64,000 nucleotides of DNA from Tritonibacter horizontis (lineage in GTDB: Bacteria; Pseudomonadota; Alphaproteobacteria; Rhodobacterales; Rhodobacteraceae), in the NCBI RefSeq assembly GCF_001518015.1, contig NZ_LPUY01000138.1, positions 1-64,000 of the forward strand, written 5' to 3'. The position numbers and the translations under genes were made by a program. The notes beneath the pieces were generated by a model that worked only from the letters and a program-made list of their open reading frames with translations, made no database searches and was not told where the DNA came from. Of the stretch, positions 35,000 to 43,474 are shown in pieces. Within the stretch, counting starts at the first letter, position 1, and each line of letters opens with the position of its first letter.

Positions 35000-37900
35000 T
35001 CAGAATGTGAGCGTGGCGGTTTTGGCCGCCCCCCGCCCGATCAGGGCGGAAAGCTGGTAGATACGGATTGTCAGCGTGTCGCCGGGCGCAAGCGGCGCGC
35101 CCCAATCGGCCGTTTGCTGGGCGGCGGTGTAGATCGCGCTGGTCGTGGAGGCGGTCAGCACCCGCTTCACGGTGGCGCCGTCTAGGATCTCCACCTCGTA
35201 GGCTTCGAGCTCCTCGGCCAGCGACACCTCCACCGCGCCCCAGCTGTCGGCCGCGAGGGCCCTGGACCGCCGCGTCCAGCGGGTCGTCAGATCGCCCGGC
35301 GTGCGCGGCCTGCGCCATGGCTGCTCCACATGGGCCACGGAGAACGGCCGCAGCCCGACGCCCACCGGCGTGAAAGCTTGCGCAACGTAGGTCTCGTCGC
35401 TGACAGACCGGCTTGCGGGACCGATGCGCCAGTTCCACGGCAGCCCGAGATCGGCTTCGGCGATTGGCAATGAGGCGAGAGCGTCGTCCAGCACCACAAC
35501 CCGCGCGCCTGCCGGAGCCGGATTGGCCATGGCTGCCTCCGTGCCGCGCTGGCCGCGCAGCAACCGCGTGAGCCGATACCGGCCGGGGGCGACCAGTTCC
35601 GCCACGCCCGCCTGCACGACTTCCCAGACTCCCGATGCACTCTCTATCGCCAGCGCGTTTGCCCCACCGAACAGGGTTAGTTCGGTGACGCTTTCCAGCG
35701 TGCCGGTTAGCAGATCGACCACCAGAGCATTGCCGAGATCGAAGCGCGAGGTGGGGCCTGCGAAGAAATCCGAGACCAGAGTTCCAATCCGGGCCCGGCC
35801 GCCGAACGTCGTCAACAGTTCGAAGCCATCGGTCGATGGGCTGCGAAACACCGCCATCTCCCCCGGCCAGGGAACGGCATGAGCCGCGACGAACGGTCGA
35901 TGCGCAGGCTGATCCTCAGTCAATTGCGGCAGATCCAGCAGCACCAACTCGGGTGCGCCGAACACCACGGCTTTTGACAGGGACGATGGGCGTGGTGCTC
36001 CGGGTGGCAGATCGTGGGCCGCGCGGTCTTGACGGACAGCTTCGATCCCACGTGCCTCCGCATCTGCGATTGAGACAAGCCGCAGCGGGATGTGCCGTCC
36101 GTCATGGATCAGAGTGACGACGTCCGCCGGATCCAGCGCCAGCCGTGAGGGCGGCAAGCGAAACGCTGCCGTCTCCCGCCCGGTCCATGCTTCCATCAGC
36201 GCGCGGCGGCAGCGGCGCTCGGCCTCCTCTGGCGGAACCGCCATGGGGAAGCTTTCTGAGGCGATGCGCGTGGTGTCGACGGTGATGCGCCGCGCCTCGA
36301 CGAGGGCGGCGTCATAATCCTCATCGGCGCGGGCGACCTGCCATTTGAGCGCCTGTGGCAGTTCGGTCTCCTGCGCGCGGGTCAGTTCCAATAGGTCGCC
36401 CTCGCGGGCCGCCACCAGATCGTCATGTGCGATGCCGGTGATGGACGTCCGGCCGCGCATCACGAAACGGATCATGCCCTCGGTCTCCACCGCGTCGAAC
36501 CCGAAATGCCGCGACAGCGTGGTGATCGAGGCGCGCGGGCTTTCCAGGGCGCCAATGGCGTAGCCTTCGACCGCGCCCCAGAGTCCGGTGACGTCGATCC
36601 GGGCCTCGGGCATTCCCGCACGCACGCAGAGATGGCGCACAAGGGCTGCGAGCGACACCGCCCCGAGCCGTCCCGTCAGCCAGTGGCCGAGCCGCCAGTT
36701 CGCTCCGTCCGTCCAAACGTCGGTGAGCGCCGGAAAGAACGGATAGGGCCGCGCGTCCCAGGTCCAGGCGGCGCATTCCGGAACGTGGACCATGCGCCCG
36801 CCATAGACGGACGACACCGGGTTGTTCGCGGCCTCACCCCACCAGAGATATGTCGCCTCGAGATAGGCGCGCTGGATCGCGTCGTCGCGCCAGCCCCGCG
36901 AGAAATGCGGCGTGAAACTCTCCGACGACTTCGGATCGAAGAAGACGTTCGGCTGGTTGGTGCCCCGGTCGATGGCCGGACAGCCGAGCTCGGTGAACCA
37001 GATCGGCTTGGACTCCGGCACCCACGCCGTCGGCGTCCCGCTCTCCACCCCGCCCGGGCGGTCGTAATGCGCGTTCGTCCACCAGGCGCGTAGATCCTTG
37101 TAGCGGAAGACCCACGGCTTGGCCGCCGCACCATCGGTGATCGCGGTCCGGACCTGCGCGGTGCGATCGGCAGCGCTGGCATAAAACCAGTCGAAGCCTT
37201 CCCCGCCTTCTATGTTCGCCTGCAGGTAGGCGCGGTCGTAGATCGCGGGCCAGCCCTCGGCCGCATCTGCATGCTCGAACCCGTCGCGCCAATCCGAGAG
37301 CGGCGTGTAGTTGTCGATCCCGATGAAATCGATCTCCGGATCGGCCCAGAGCGGATCGAGGTGTAAGAACACGTCGCCGCTACCGTCGCCCGGCTGGTGT
37401 CCAAAGTATTCCGACCAGTCGGCGGCATAGCCGATCCTGGTGCCGGACCCGAGGATCGAGCGGACGTCCGCAAGAAGGTCCCGATACGCCTGCACAGCCG
37501 GATAAGTGCTGGCTCCAGAGCGGATCGTCGTCAACCCCGGCATCTCGGTGCCGATCAGAAAGGCATCGACCCCGCCTGCCGCCGCGCAGAGATGGGCGTA
37601 GTGCAGCACCATCCGGCGCAGACCCCAGTCGCCGGACGCGCCGGTCCAAGAAACCGACTGACCCGAGACGTTGAAGCTGGCGGGCGTCGCCGCGCCGAAC
37701 AGCGCCGCCACCTGGCTTGCGGCCGTGGCGGTCTTGTCCACGGTCCCAGCATAGCCCGCAGCCGGAGAACAGGTGATCCGCCCTCGCCAGGGGAATGCAG
37801 GTTGGCCCGTGCCGGCGGTGTCATCGGAATATGGGTTAGGCAGGGAGTTGCCCGGCGGCACATCCATCAGGATGAACGGATAGAAGGTGACGCGCAGGCC

Positions 37901-38434
37901 GCGCGCCTTCATCTCCCGGATTGCCTGCATCACCGCGAAATCGGCGGGCGTGCCACCATAAACCGGCCGATCCTGATCGTCGCGGCTGACCAGAAAGGCA
38001 TTGGCCCGGCTGACGCCATTCACGGACCAGGCCGACGGCGTTGTGGTCTTGGCGGTTACCTCAACCCCGGGCCGCACCTTGCAATTACCTGCCCGCAGAT
38101 CGTCGCCGAACCAGGCAACCACCAGCGACACGCTCTCGACCTTCGGCGCCATGGCCTGCAGCCGGTCCAGCGCCACCACCATGTCGGCGGTGTCGGTCAG
38201 CGCGTTCAGGTTCTCGGGAGTTTGCGATCCACTGCCGCCTTTGCGAATACCCTGCGTGGCATAGCGGACGGCAAGCCCGGCATTTAAGCGGGTCTTGGCG
38301 GCCTTGTCGCGCTTCAGGCGCTCGTCGATCTCGCGCTGCAAGATCGCCAGCAACTCGACCGGCAGGGCCGCGATTTCCGCTGCACTGAGGAACGGCAGAT
38401 CGTCCGGCGTTGGGGTGTTCTCGGGGAATGGCAT
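35000..38434 (-). CDS. Chimeric tail megatron: element protein N-terminus fused to GTA/phage baseplate multidomain protein
   Basis: A 1144-residue product from ATG 38434 (GGAGACC upstream). Residues 1-60 (MPFPENTPTPDDLPFLSAAE through KTRLNAGLAVRYAT) belong to a different family, a small protein of Rhodobacterales integrative elements. From about residue 65 the sequence is the GTA gp15-like baseplate megatron: VSLVVAWFGDDLRAGNCKVR, a glycoside-hydrolase-like TIM barrel (FYPFILMDVPPGNS, DFIGIDNYTPLSDWRDG, WFTELGCPAID) and C-terminal phage-tail domains ending AAKTATLTF. The usual 250-350 N-terminal residues of the megatron are missing. The join is in frame, so the fusion could be expressed. Confidence 0.8.
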   Translation of the reverse strand: MPFPENTPTPDDLPFLSAAEIAALPVELLAILQREIDERLKRDKAAKTRLNAGLAVRYATQGIRKGGSGSQTPENLNALTDTADMVVALDRLQAMAPKVESVSLVVAWFGDDLRAGNCKVRPGVEVTAKTTTPSAWSVNGVSRANAFLVSRDDQDRPVYGGTPADFAVMQAIREMKARGLRVTFYPFILMDVPPGNSLPNPYSDDTAGTGQPAFPWRGRITCSPAAGYAGTVDKTATAASQVAALFGAATPASFNVSGQSVSWTGASGDWGLRRMVLHYAHLCAAAGGVDAFLIGTEMPGLTTIRSGASTYPAVQAYRDLLADVRSILGSGTRIGYAADWSEYFGHQPGDGSGDVFLHLDPLWADPEIDFIGIDNYTPLSDWRDGFEHADAAEGWPAIYDRAYLQANIEGGEGFDWFYASAADRTAQVRTAITDGAAAKPWVFRYKDLRAWWTNAHYDRPGGVESGTPTAWVPESKPIWFTELGCPAIDRGTNQPNVFFDPKSSESFTPHFSRGWRDDAIQRAYLEATYLWWGEAANNPVSSVYGGRMVHVPECAAWTWDARPYPFFPALTDVWTDGANWRLGHWLTGRLGAVSLAALVRHLCVRAGMPEARIDVTGLWGAVEGYAIGALESPRASITTLSRHFGFDAVETEGMIRFVMRGRTSITGIAHDDLVAAREGDLLELTRAQETELPQALKWQVARADEDYDAALVEARRITVDTTRIASESFPMAVPPEEAERRCRRALMEAWTGRETAAFRLPPSRLALDPADVVTLIHDGRHIPLRLVSIADAEARGIEAVRQDRAAHDLPPGAPRPSSLSKAVVFGAPELVLLDLPQLTEDQPAHRPFVAAHAVPWPGEMAVFRSPSTDGFELLTTFGGRARIGTLVSDFFAGPTSRFDLGNALVVDLLTGTLESVTELTLFGGANALAIESASGVWEVVQAGVAELVAPGRYRLTRLLRGQRGTEAAMANPAPAGARVVVLDDALASLPIAEADLGLPWNWRIGPASRSVSDETYVAQAFTPVGVGLRPFSVAHVEQPWRRPRTPGDLTTRWTRRSRALAADSWGAVEVSLAEELEAYEVEILDGATVKRVLTASTTSAIYTAAQQTADWGAPLAPGDTLTIRIYQLSALIGRGAAKTATLTF

Positions 38435-38478
38435 GAAATGGTCTCCGTGATCGGTGAAAAAGGATTGGAAGGCGGGCA

Positions 38479-38835
38479 TCACGCGGCCTCGAGCAGGCGC
38501 ACCGACAAGGCGGCTCCGCTGGACCGGGGTTTGGGCCGCGCGATGGCGATGTAGGCGAAGTGGTCGGGCCCAATCCGCGCCTGGACGAGATGGACAAGGT
38601 TCTGCTCGGCCGCGCGGAGGGCCGCGGCCGCGACCTGACGCAAGGCGCGCTGACGGTCTGCAGGCAGCTTCGACAGGACGGCGGTGGCATCGACCGCGAG
38701 AAACCTGCGGTGATAGATCAGCGTCTCGCCGGGCTCGGCCTGCGCGATCCAAGCGCAGAGCCCAACCTCGTCCAGGCCGCCTGCGGCGCAGAACGGCACG
38801 ACTCGGTCGTCCGCAAAATCATCGAGGCGGACCAT
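38479..38835 (-). CDS. Hypothetical protein of the integrative element
   Basis: A 118-residue protein from ATG 38835 (MVRLDDFADDRVVPFCAAGG). It contains LIYHRRFLAVDATAVLSKLP and a helical RQRALRQVAAAALRAAEQN segment, ending in a basic region. I do not recognise a domain. The start overlaps the stop of the HTH gene, and the chimeric megatron start follows after 44 bases, so HTH, this protein and the megatron's N-terminal part formed an original three-gene operon. Confidence 0.6.
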   Translation of the reverse strand: MVRLDDFADDRVVPFCAAGGLDEVGLCAWIAQAEPGETLIYHRRFLAVDATAVLSKLPADRQRALRQVAAAALRAAEQNLVHLVQARIGPDHFAYIAIARPKPRSSGAALSVRLLEAA

Positions 38836-39044
38836 CACGCCGCACCCGCCTTCGCATCCCCGCCGGTGCTGTGGCGCAGCTGTTCCTGTTCGAACGCGAT
38901 GATATCCTCCATGCGGTAAACCACACGGCCGCCCAGCTTCATGAACTGCGGGCCTTCTCCGGCCCACCGCCACCGCTCCAGCGTGCGGTGCGAGATGTTC
39001 CACCGCCGGCCCAGTTCTTTCTGATTGAGGTGTTTGAGCTGCAT
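38835..39044 (-). CDS. AlpA/excisionase-like helix-turn-helix protein (second copy)
   Basis: A 69-residue protein: LNQKELGRRWNISHRTLERW, then FMKLGGRVVYRMEDIIAFEQ. It is a paralogue of the protein at 31737-31937, on the opposite strand. It is coupled by an ATGA overlap to the 118-residue gene. A role as excisionase or operon regulator is likely. Confidence 0.8.
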   Translation of the reverse strand: MQLKHLNQKELGRRWNISHRTLERWRWAGEGPQFMKLGGRVVYRMEDIIAFEQEQLRHSTGGDAKAGAA

Positions 39045-39193
39045 CTTTGTCTCCTGTCGCTCGCTGCGTTGGGAGGAAGATGCGAAATCCTGCTGTGGGA
39101 TGTCGTCAGGATCGAAGTGGGATGCGGAGGGGGATCAGTTTGAGCCTTGCAACTCAGCGGCGACTGCCGTGGCGGGGGATGGTGATCCCACTC

Positions 39194-39943
39194 TCATCCC
39201 CCGGCGCATCCCACTGTGGAGCCGGAGGGACACGCGTGCCGGAACGGGATGGGTCGGAAGCAGCCGCAGTTCAGACGATAGTTGCCGCGACCGTTCGATT
39301 CGATCAGCGACCGCCACTGCTTCTGGGATTTGAACACGTCGGACATCTTCAGGCTCTTGGAGCCCGCAGCCGACAGGATCGCCTTGCCACTCTGCCAGGC
39401 CTCGCCACGGCGCGTAGCCTCATGCAGCGCACGGACAACCTGCGCCTGGATCGGGCCAAGGCGGAACTGGTGCCCGCCGCAACGCACTTCGTGATATTCA
39501 GGTGACGCGCTAAAGATTGGCAGTTGCGGTCCAGTGTCTGCGCCGGAGAACCCTGTCTCGGTTTCGAAACGGTCACGTTCCTCGAGCCTTAGCAGCAGAT
39601 CTCCTATCATGACGAAGATCGGCTCAGCTTCGCCATAGAGCGCTGCATAGGACGCGCGCGGCGTCCGGAAATCGCTGATATGGATCTCGCTGCACCGGAA
39701 AAGCTGGAAGACGTCCTGAGCATAGAGATCCAGCAGGCCGCTATAGCGGCTGTGCTCCCACGGAACGCGGAACCGCTCCCCGTTGCCGGTATCCTCGTAA
39801 TCACCCAGCTCAAGCGGGATGCCGAAGACGCGCACCGACAGCCGCAGCTTGTCGTTCTCCGCTAGATAGATCAGGTCGGCCTCGGAGATGGACCAGCGAT
39901 CGAGGATCTCCGGCAGAGTAAAATACGCCTTCTCGATCTCCAT
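39194..39943 (-). CDS. Hypothetical protein of the integrative element, divergent from S24 repressor
   Basis: About 249 residues from ATG 39943 (MEIEKAYFTLPEILDRWSIS), preceded by a GGGGG run; in-frame starts at 39964 and 40009 are less likely. The N-terminus looks like a helix-turn-helix (LPEILDRWSISEADLIYLAE). The C-terminal 90 residues (GGHQFRLGPIQAQVVRALHE, then ILSAAGSKSLKMSDVFKSQK) resemble a winged helix. It lies head-to-head with the S24 repressor, typical of a phage or element control region. The function is not known. Confidence 0.65.
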   Translation of the reverse strand: MEIEKAYFTLPEILDRWSISEADLIYLAENDKLRLSVRVFGIPLELGDYEDTGNGERFRVPWEHSRYSGLLDLYAQDVFQLFRCSEIHISDFRTPRASYAALYGEAEPIFVMIGDLLLRLEERDRFETETGFSGADTGPQLPIFSASPEYHEVRCGGHQFRLGPIQAQVVRALHEATRRGEAWQSGKAILSAAGSKSLKMSDVFKSQKQWRSLIESNGRGNYRLNCGCFRPIPFRHACPSGSTVGCAGG

Positions 39944-39970
39944 CTGACCCCCGATCCCTGCCATTGAGTG

Positions 39971-39988
39971 TTTAGGGTTTGTTCTAAA
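39971..39988. promoter_or_regulatory. Candidate operator TTTAGGGTTTGTTCTAAA of the divergent control region
   Basis: An interrupted inverted repeat (TTTAG and CTAAA arms, 8-base spacer) lies between the divergent genes at 39943 and 40052. A TTGACG follows at 39992 with TATCCT at 40018 as a possible plus-strand promoter. The position fits binding by the S24 repressor encoded at 40052. Confidence 0.4.
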
Positions 39989-40051
39989 TCCTTGACGCGC
40001 TCCGATCAATCCTGTTTTATCCTATTTGATCCACAGCCCTTTGGGGAAAAC

Positions 40052-40729
40052 ATGACCGAGCATCACACGCTCTCAGACCGCCTCCGCGCCCGCGCCCAGC
40101 AACTGGGGCTCAGCCCGGCTCATGTCGCCGAGATGGCCGGGGTCAATCGCTCTTTCGTCTACGACATCCTGCGCGGTCGCTCTGCTCGCCCAGGCATCGA
40201 CAAGCTGGCCGAGGTCGCGCGGGTTCTTAAGGTCGAGCGGGAATGGCTGATCCACGGCATCGGCGAGGTGGAGGGTGAGCCACCCTTTATCGAGAACCCG
40301 GACGAAACCTTCGTGGCGATCGCGCATGCCAGCCCGCGCCCATCAATGGGCGGCGGCGCTGTTGTGACCGAGGATCATGACACGCCCGGCCGCGCCTATC
40401 ACTTCCGTCGGTCCTGGATAAAGGGCAGCCTCAAGGCCAGCCCGTCACAGCTACGCATCATGCATGTGGAAGGCGACAGCATGGCGCCGACGCTGCTGGA
40501 TGGCGACACGGTGCTGGTCGACATGACCCGCCGCGCGCCGAACCCGCCCGGGATCTTCGTGCTGGACGACGGAATGGGGCTTGTCGCCAAGCGGCTCGAG
40601 CATGTGCCCAACAGCGAACCGCCCGCAGTGCGGGTGATCTCGGACAATGGCTTCTATAGCCCCTATGAGCGCAGCGCCGAGGAGATCCACATCATCGGCC
40701 GCATCCGCTGGTTTGCGCGGGAGATTTGA
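40052..40729 (+). CDS. S24/LexA-like phage-type repressor
   Basis: A 225-residue protein from ATG 40052 (GGGGAAAA upstream). The N-terminal Cro/CI helix-turn-helix (LSPAHVAEMAGVNRSFVYDI, residues 19-40) is followed by a C-terminal S24 self-cleaving domain with catalytic Ser143 (VEGDSMAPTL) and Lys180 (LVAKRLE). Family knowledge: DNA damage and RecA trigger autocleavage and induce the element. It is coupled to the 241-residue gene one base downstream. It is the probable master repressor of the integrative element. Confidence 0.9.
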   Translation: MTEHHTLSDRLRARAQQLGLSPAHVAEMAGVNRSFVYDILRGRSARPGIDKLAEVARVLKVEREWLIHGIGEVEGEPPFIENPDETFVAIAHASPRPSMGGGAVVTEDHDTPGRAYHFRRSWIKGSLKASPSQLRIMHVEGDSMAPTLLDGDTVLVDMTRRAPNPPGIFVLDDGMGLVAKRLEHVPNSEPPAVRVISDNGFYSPYERSAEEIHIIGRIRWFAREI

Positions 40730-40730
40730 G

Positions 40731-41456
40731 ATGATCGAATTCCGTCAGATCGACGATGGGAACCCGGCGCTTGTGCACTCACCGATGGTGCGGGCGCTGG
40801 AAAAGACTTTCTCCTACATCGCCGAACATGGCGGGATCGGGCTGACGCCGTCGAAGGCCTTCAAGCGCGTGTTCTTGCATTGGGCAGCGCGGGAGTTCGA
40901 CTGGCCCGGCTATTCCGAGGAAGACCTCTTCGCCATCAACAAGGTGCTGAACGAGATCGACTTTGGCCCGCTGATGGATTTGCATGACGTGATGATCGCG
41001 TTGAAGGTTGGGCGGCACTACAAGGGGCAGTTCAAGCTGACCAAGGCGGGTCAGGAACTGGTTGGCCAGCCGGGTCGGATCTTCGGCATCTTCACGCCTT
41101 TCTACCTGTTCGAGGTAAATCACGCCCGCTTCTCGCGCTTCGACGACGAGCCGGTGTTGGGCAACTGGGACGTGTTCCTGAACGTACTAAACGTCGAGAC
41201 CGAGGACGGCGCGACCGGCGCTGACCTGCGACGGGTACTATTCGGCGAACCTGATCTTGCCGGTGGTTTCGACGATGTGCTGAGCAGCCTCTACATCCAG
41301 GTGCTTCGGCCTCTCTGCTGGACGGGATTGCTGCAAGAGAACAGAGACAAGGGGTTGCTTCAGACGCGGGAGAGCACTTTCACCAAGACGCCATTGTGGC
41401 GGGCGGCGCTGCGGCTGGAGACTGGCGGGGTGGTGCGAAGAGCGCCAAGACATTGA
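40731..41456 (+). CDS. Hypothetical protein of the integrative element
   Basis: A 241-residue protein from ATG 40731 (MIEFRQIDDGNPALVHSPMV), starting right after the repressor stop. Segments such as FKRVFLHWAAREFDWPGYSE, VMIALKVGRHYKGQFKLTKA and FGIFTPFYLFEVNHARFSRF suggest a largely helical soluble protein, possibly with winged-helix repeats. I do not recognise a family. Co-transcription with the S24 repressor suggests a regulatory or maintenance role. Confidence 0.65.
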   Translation: MIEFRQIDDGNPALVHSPMVRALEKTFSYIAEHGGIGLTPSKAFKRVFLHWAAREFDWPGYSEEDLFAINKVLNEIDFGPLMDLHDVMIALKVGRHYKGQFKLTKAGQELVGQPGRIFGIFTPFYLFEVNHARFSRFDDEPVLGNWDVFLNVLNVETEDGATGADLRRVLFGEPDLAGGFDDVLSSLYIQVLRPLCWTGLLQENRDKGLLQTRESTFTKTPLWRAALRLETGGVVRRAPRH

Positions 41457-41512
41457 CCCGCAAGTTCCAAATCTTTTTCACAACTTGAAGACTATTGCTG
41501 CTTTTCAAATAT

Positions 41513-42565
41513 CTAGCTGCACTTAAGCGAAATTCTTGCTTTCAGTTCCCGATTGAAGGATGCGCTAAAAATATCCGAATTCTCAGAGACACCGTAAACA
41601 AGTTTGTAGGCCCCGATGTATCGAGCTTGGAAAATTGGCAATTTTTCGGATTCAATTATTCGAGTTCGCATTTCCGATGCCAGGTTAAGAAGCGCGTCTT
41701 TTACGCGGCGCTCTGCTACCTTCTTGTGCAAGTAGCTTTTTACAAAATCGTAGAACGTGATGTAATTAGGAACGTGAGAAGCGCTGAGCGCACTTGCTTG
41801 ATAAAGGAGATCAGCCTCGACCTCATCTCCCCGATAACTGCGGGTCCATGCGCTCACTGCCCTCTTTCCGAGCGCTACCTGCAATTGCTCAATCGCGCGC
41901 TGTCGGGAAATATGCCAGGACATGTAACTGTCGGCCCTCTCCTGGGCAAATGCCAAAAGATAATCTGTTGCCTTTATGGAGTCTTCCGTACTGCCAGGTG
42001 CATGAATCCCATCATCTCGAATATCGACATAGAAACTTGCCTGTTTGAACCAATCAAGTTTCTCAAGCGCATCATTAGGCGCGTAATAGCGGTAAAGGTA
42101 GCGACTATGCATGGGGTCGCCTTCGTACGAGGCTCGAATGATCTTTCCGTATGAGAGTATCTCCTCCTGCTTAGTTTTATGACTTCCACCGGTCTTCCAG
42201 TGTTTCTTCCAAGCGTCGCGATCAACTCCGTGTTCGTACTTTAGAAACGTCTCGATAATGATCTTTATTTTTGCTAACTCTTCAAGGGCAAGAACCACAA
42301 GAGCTGAGCCACGCGCAGACCTTTCATTTGAAAGAAGGAACCGAGCGTCTGATAGCAGGTCGATTCCATTCTTCAGATACGCCACAGATGCATCAGCGAC
42401 TTCAGTTTCGCTCAGTTCGCCTTTTCGTTTAATTGCAGATCCAGGTTTGGCGATCCACGCCGTAAGTTGATCATCTTCACACATTTTTTCATTTCCGGTT
42501 AGCCTGCGTGCTGGATGCAAATTCTTGATGCTTAAGCACTGCAGAGCGAGGTCGCCTTTAGTCAT
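41513..42565 (-). CDS. AbiV-family abortive infection protein (HEPN-like)
   Basis: A 350-residue protein. The diagnostic part is ASVAYLKNGIDLLSDARFLL, then SARGSALVVLALEELAKIKI and WKKHWKTGGSHKTKQEEILS, which is the AbiV/HEPN pattern of a helical bundle with a Lys/His-rich loop. The C-terminal 150 residues (DYLLAFAQERADSYMSWHIS) are helical and unassigned. The gene is noticeably more AT-rich than its neighbours and uses AT-ending codons, indicating recent transfer. It is antisense to the surrounding element genes, like a cargo gene. Family members block phage by arresting host translation. The start is 42565 or 42484 (MCEDDQL). Confidence 0.72.
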   Translation of the reverse strand: MTKGDLALQCLSIKNLHPARRLTGNEKMCEDDQLTAWIAKPGSAIKRKGELSETEVADASVAYLKNGIDLLSDARFLLSNERSARGSALVVLALEELAKIKIIIETFLKYEHGVDRDAWKKHWKTGGSHKTKQEEILSYGKIIRASYEGDPMHSRYLYRYYAPNDALEKLDWFKQASFYVDIRDDGIHAPGSTEDSIKATDYLLAFAQERADSYMSWHISRQRAIEQLQVALGKRAVSAWTRSYRGDEVEADLLYQASALSASHVPNYITFYDFVKSYLHKKVAERRVKDALLNLASEMRTRIIESEKLPIFQARYIGAYKLVYGVSENSDIFSASFNRELKARISLKCS

Positions 42566-42755
42566 AGCTACCCGCTTGTCTTAAACGCTGCCAAGACTGC
42601 ATTTGGGAAAAATCTGATTTCGTTGAGTTCCGCAGACCAGATCTCCGACACGCACGCCCTCCTACGCAGGAACACGATAAATCATTGTTTTAACTTGAAA
42701 TCCCCTTCGCATCGCGGCCACCACAGGACAAAACAGTTCCTGAGGTTCGCCCGCC

Positions 42756-42977
42756 ATGCCAGACATCAACGTCAATTTTGCCCCGCCGCCTGAAACGCTC
42801 ACCACCGATGAGCGGCTGGCGGAACTCGCCCGGATCCTCGCCGCAGCCGTGGATCGCATCAACCCACCGGAATTTAACGAGAATTCTTTGAACGAAGCAG
42901 ACAGTTCGCTGGACATCCTCGCCCTTGTTCGCCGTCGTCGTCACCAGTTGCGAACCCGAGTTGGAGATGACGAATGA
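42756..42977 (+). CDS. Small hypothetical protein upstream of DUF2924/recombinase
   Basis: A 73-residue protein from ATG 42756, acidic in the middle and ending RRRRHQLRTRVGDDE. The stop overlaps the DUF2924 start (ATGA), so it belongs to the recombinase operon. No domain is recognised. Confidence 0.6.
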   Translation: MPDINVNFAPPPETLTTDERLAELARILAAAVDRINPPEFNENSLNEADSSLDILALVRRRRHQLRTRVGDDE

Positions 42978-43474
42978 CGAAAACCAGAACTAAATCAGTA
43001 GGAAAGAGAACGGGCATCGGCTCTGCGCACGGCCACGCTGTCCTGGCAGACCTGGTCGCGCTGAAGGCCATGACCGTGCCGGAGCTGCGAGAGAAATGGG
43101 CGGCGATCTTTGACACGCCTGCGCCGAACACCAGCCGCCAGAATCTCGAGTTGCGGCTTGGGTACCGAATCCAGGAATTTGCCCTTGGCGGCATCGGCCG
43201 CGACACCCGACGAACGCTGGATGCGCTGACGGCGGAGGTCGCCTCAGGCGAGCCCGGTCAGATCATGTCCGATCCGCGCCGCCCGATGCCCGGCACCAAG
43301 CTGGTCCGTGAATGGAACGGTGTCGAGCACACCGTCACCGTTTTGCCGAAGGGCTTTGAGTGGCAGGGCCGCAGGTACAAGTCGCTCTCCGGCGCGGCGC
43401 GGGCCATCACCGGCGCGAACTGGAACGGCTGGAAATTCTTCGGCTTCACCCCACGCCCGAGGATCAGAAAATGA
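42974..43474 (+). CDS. DUF2924 domain protein
   Basis: A 166-residue protein with DUF2924 features: LVALKAMTVPELREKWAAIF, RQNLELRLGYRIQEFALGGI, then PGTKLVREWNGVEHTVTVLP and the C-terminal GRRYKSLSGAARAITGANWN, GWKFFGF. The last part is the small domain common near serine recombinases. The stop overlaps the recombinase start. Family members almost always precede a large serine recombinase, suggesting a cofactor or directionality role. Confidence 0.9.
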   Translation: MTKTRTKSVGKRTGIGSAHGHAVLADLVALKAMTVPELREKWAAIFDTPAPNTSRQNLELRLGYRIQEFALGGIGRDTRRTLDALTAEVASGEPGQIMSDPRRPMPGTKLVREWNGVEHTVTVLPKGFEWQGRRYKSLSGAARAITGANWNGWKFFGFTPRPRIRK

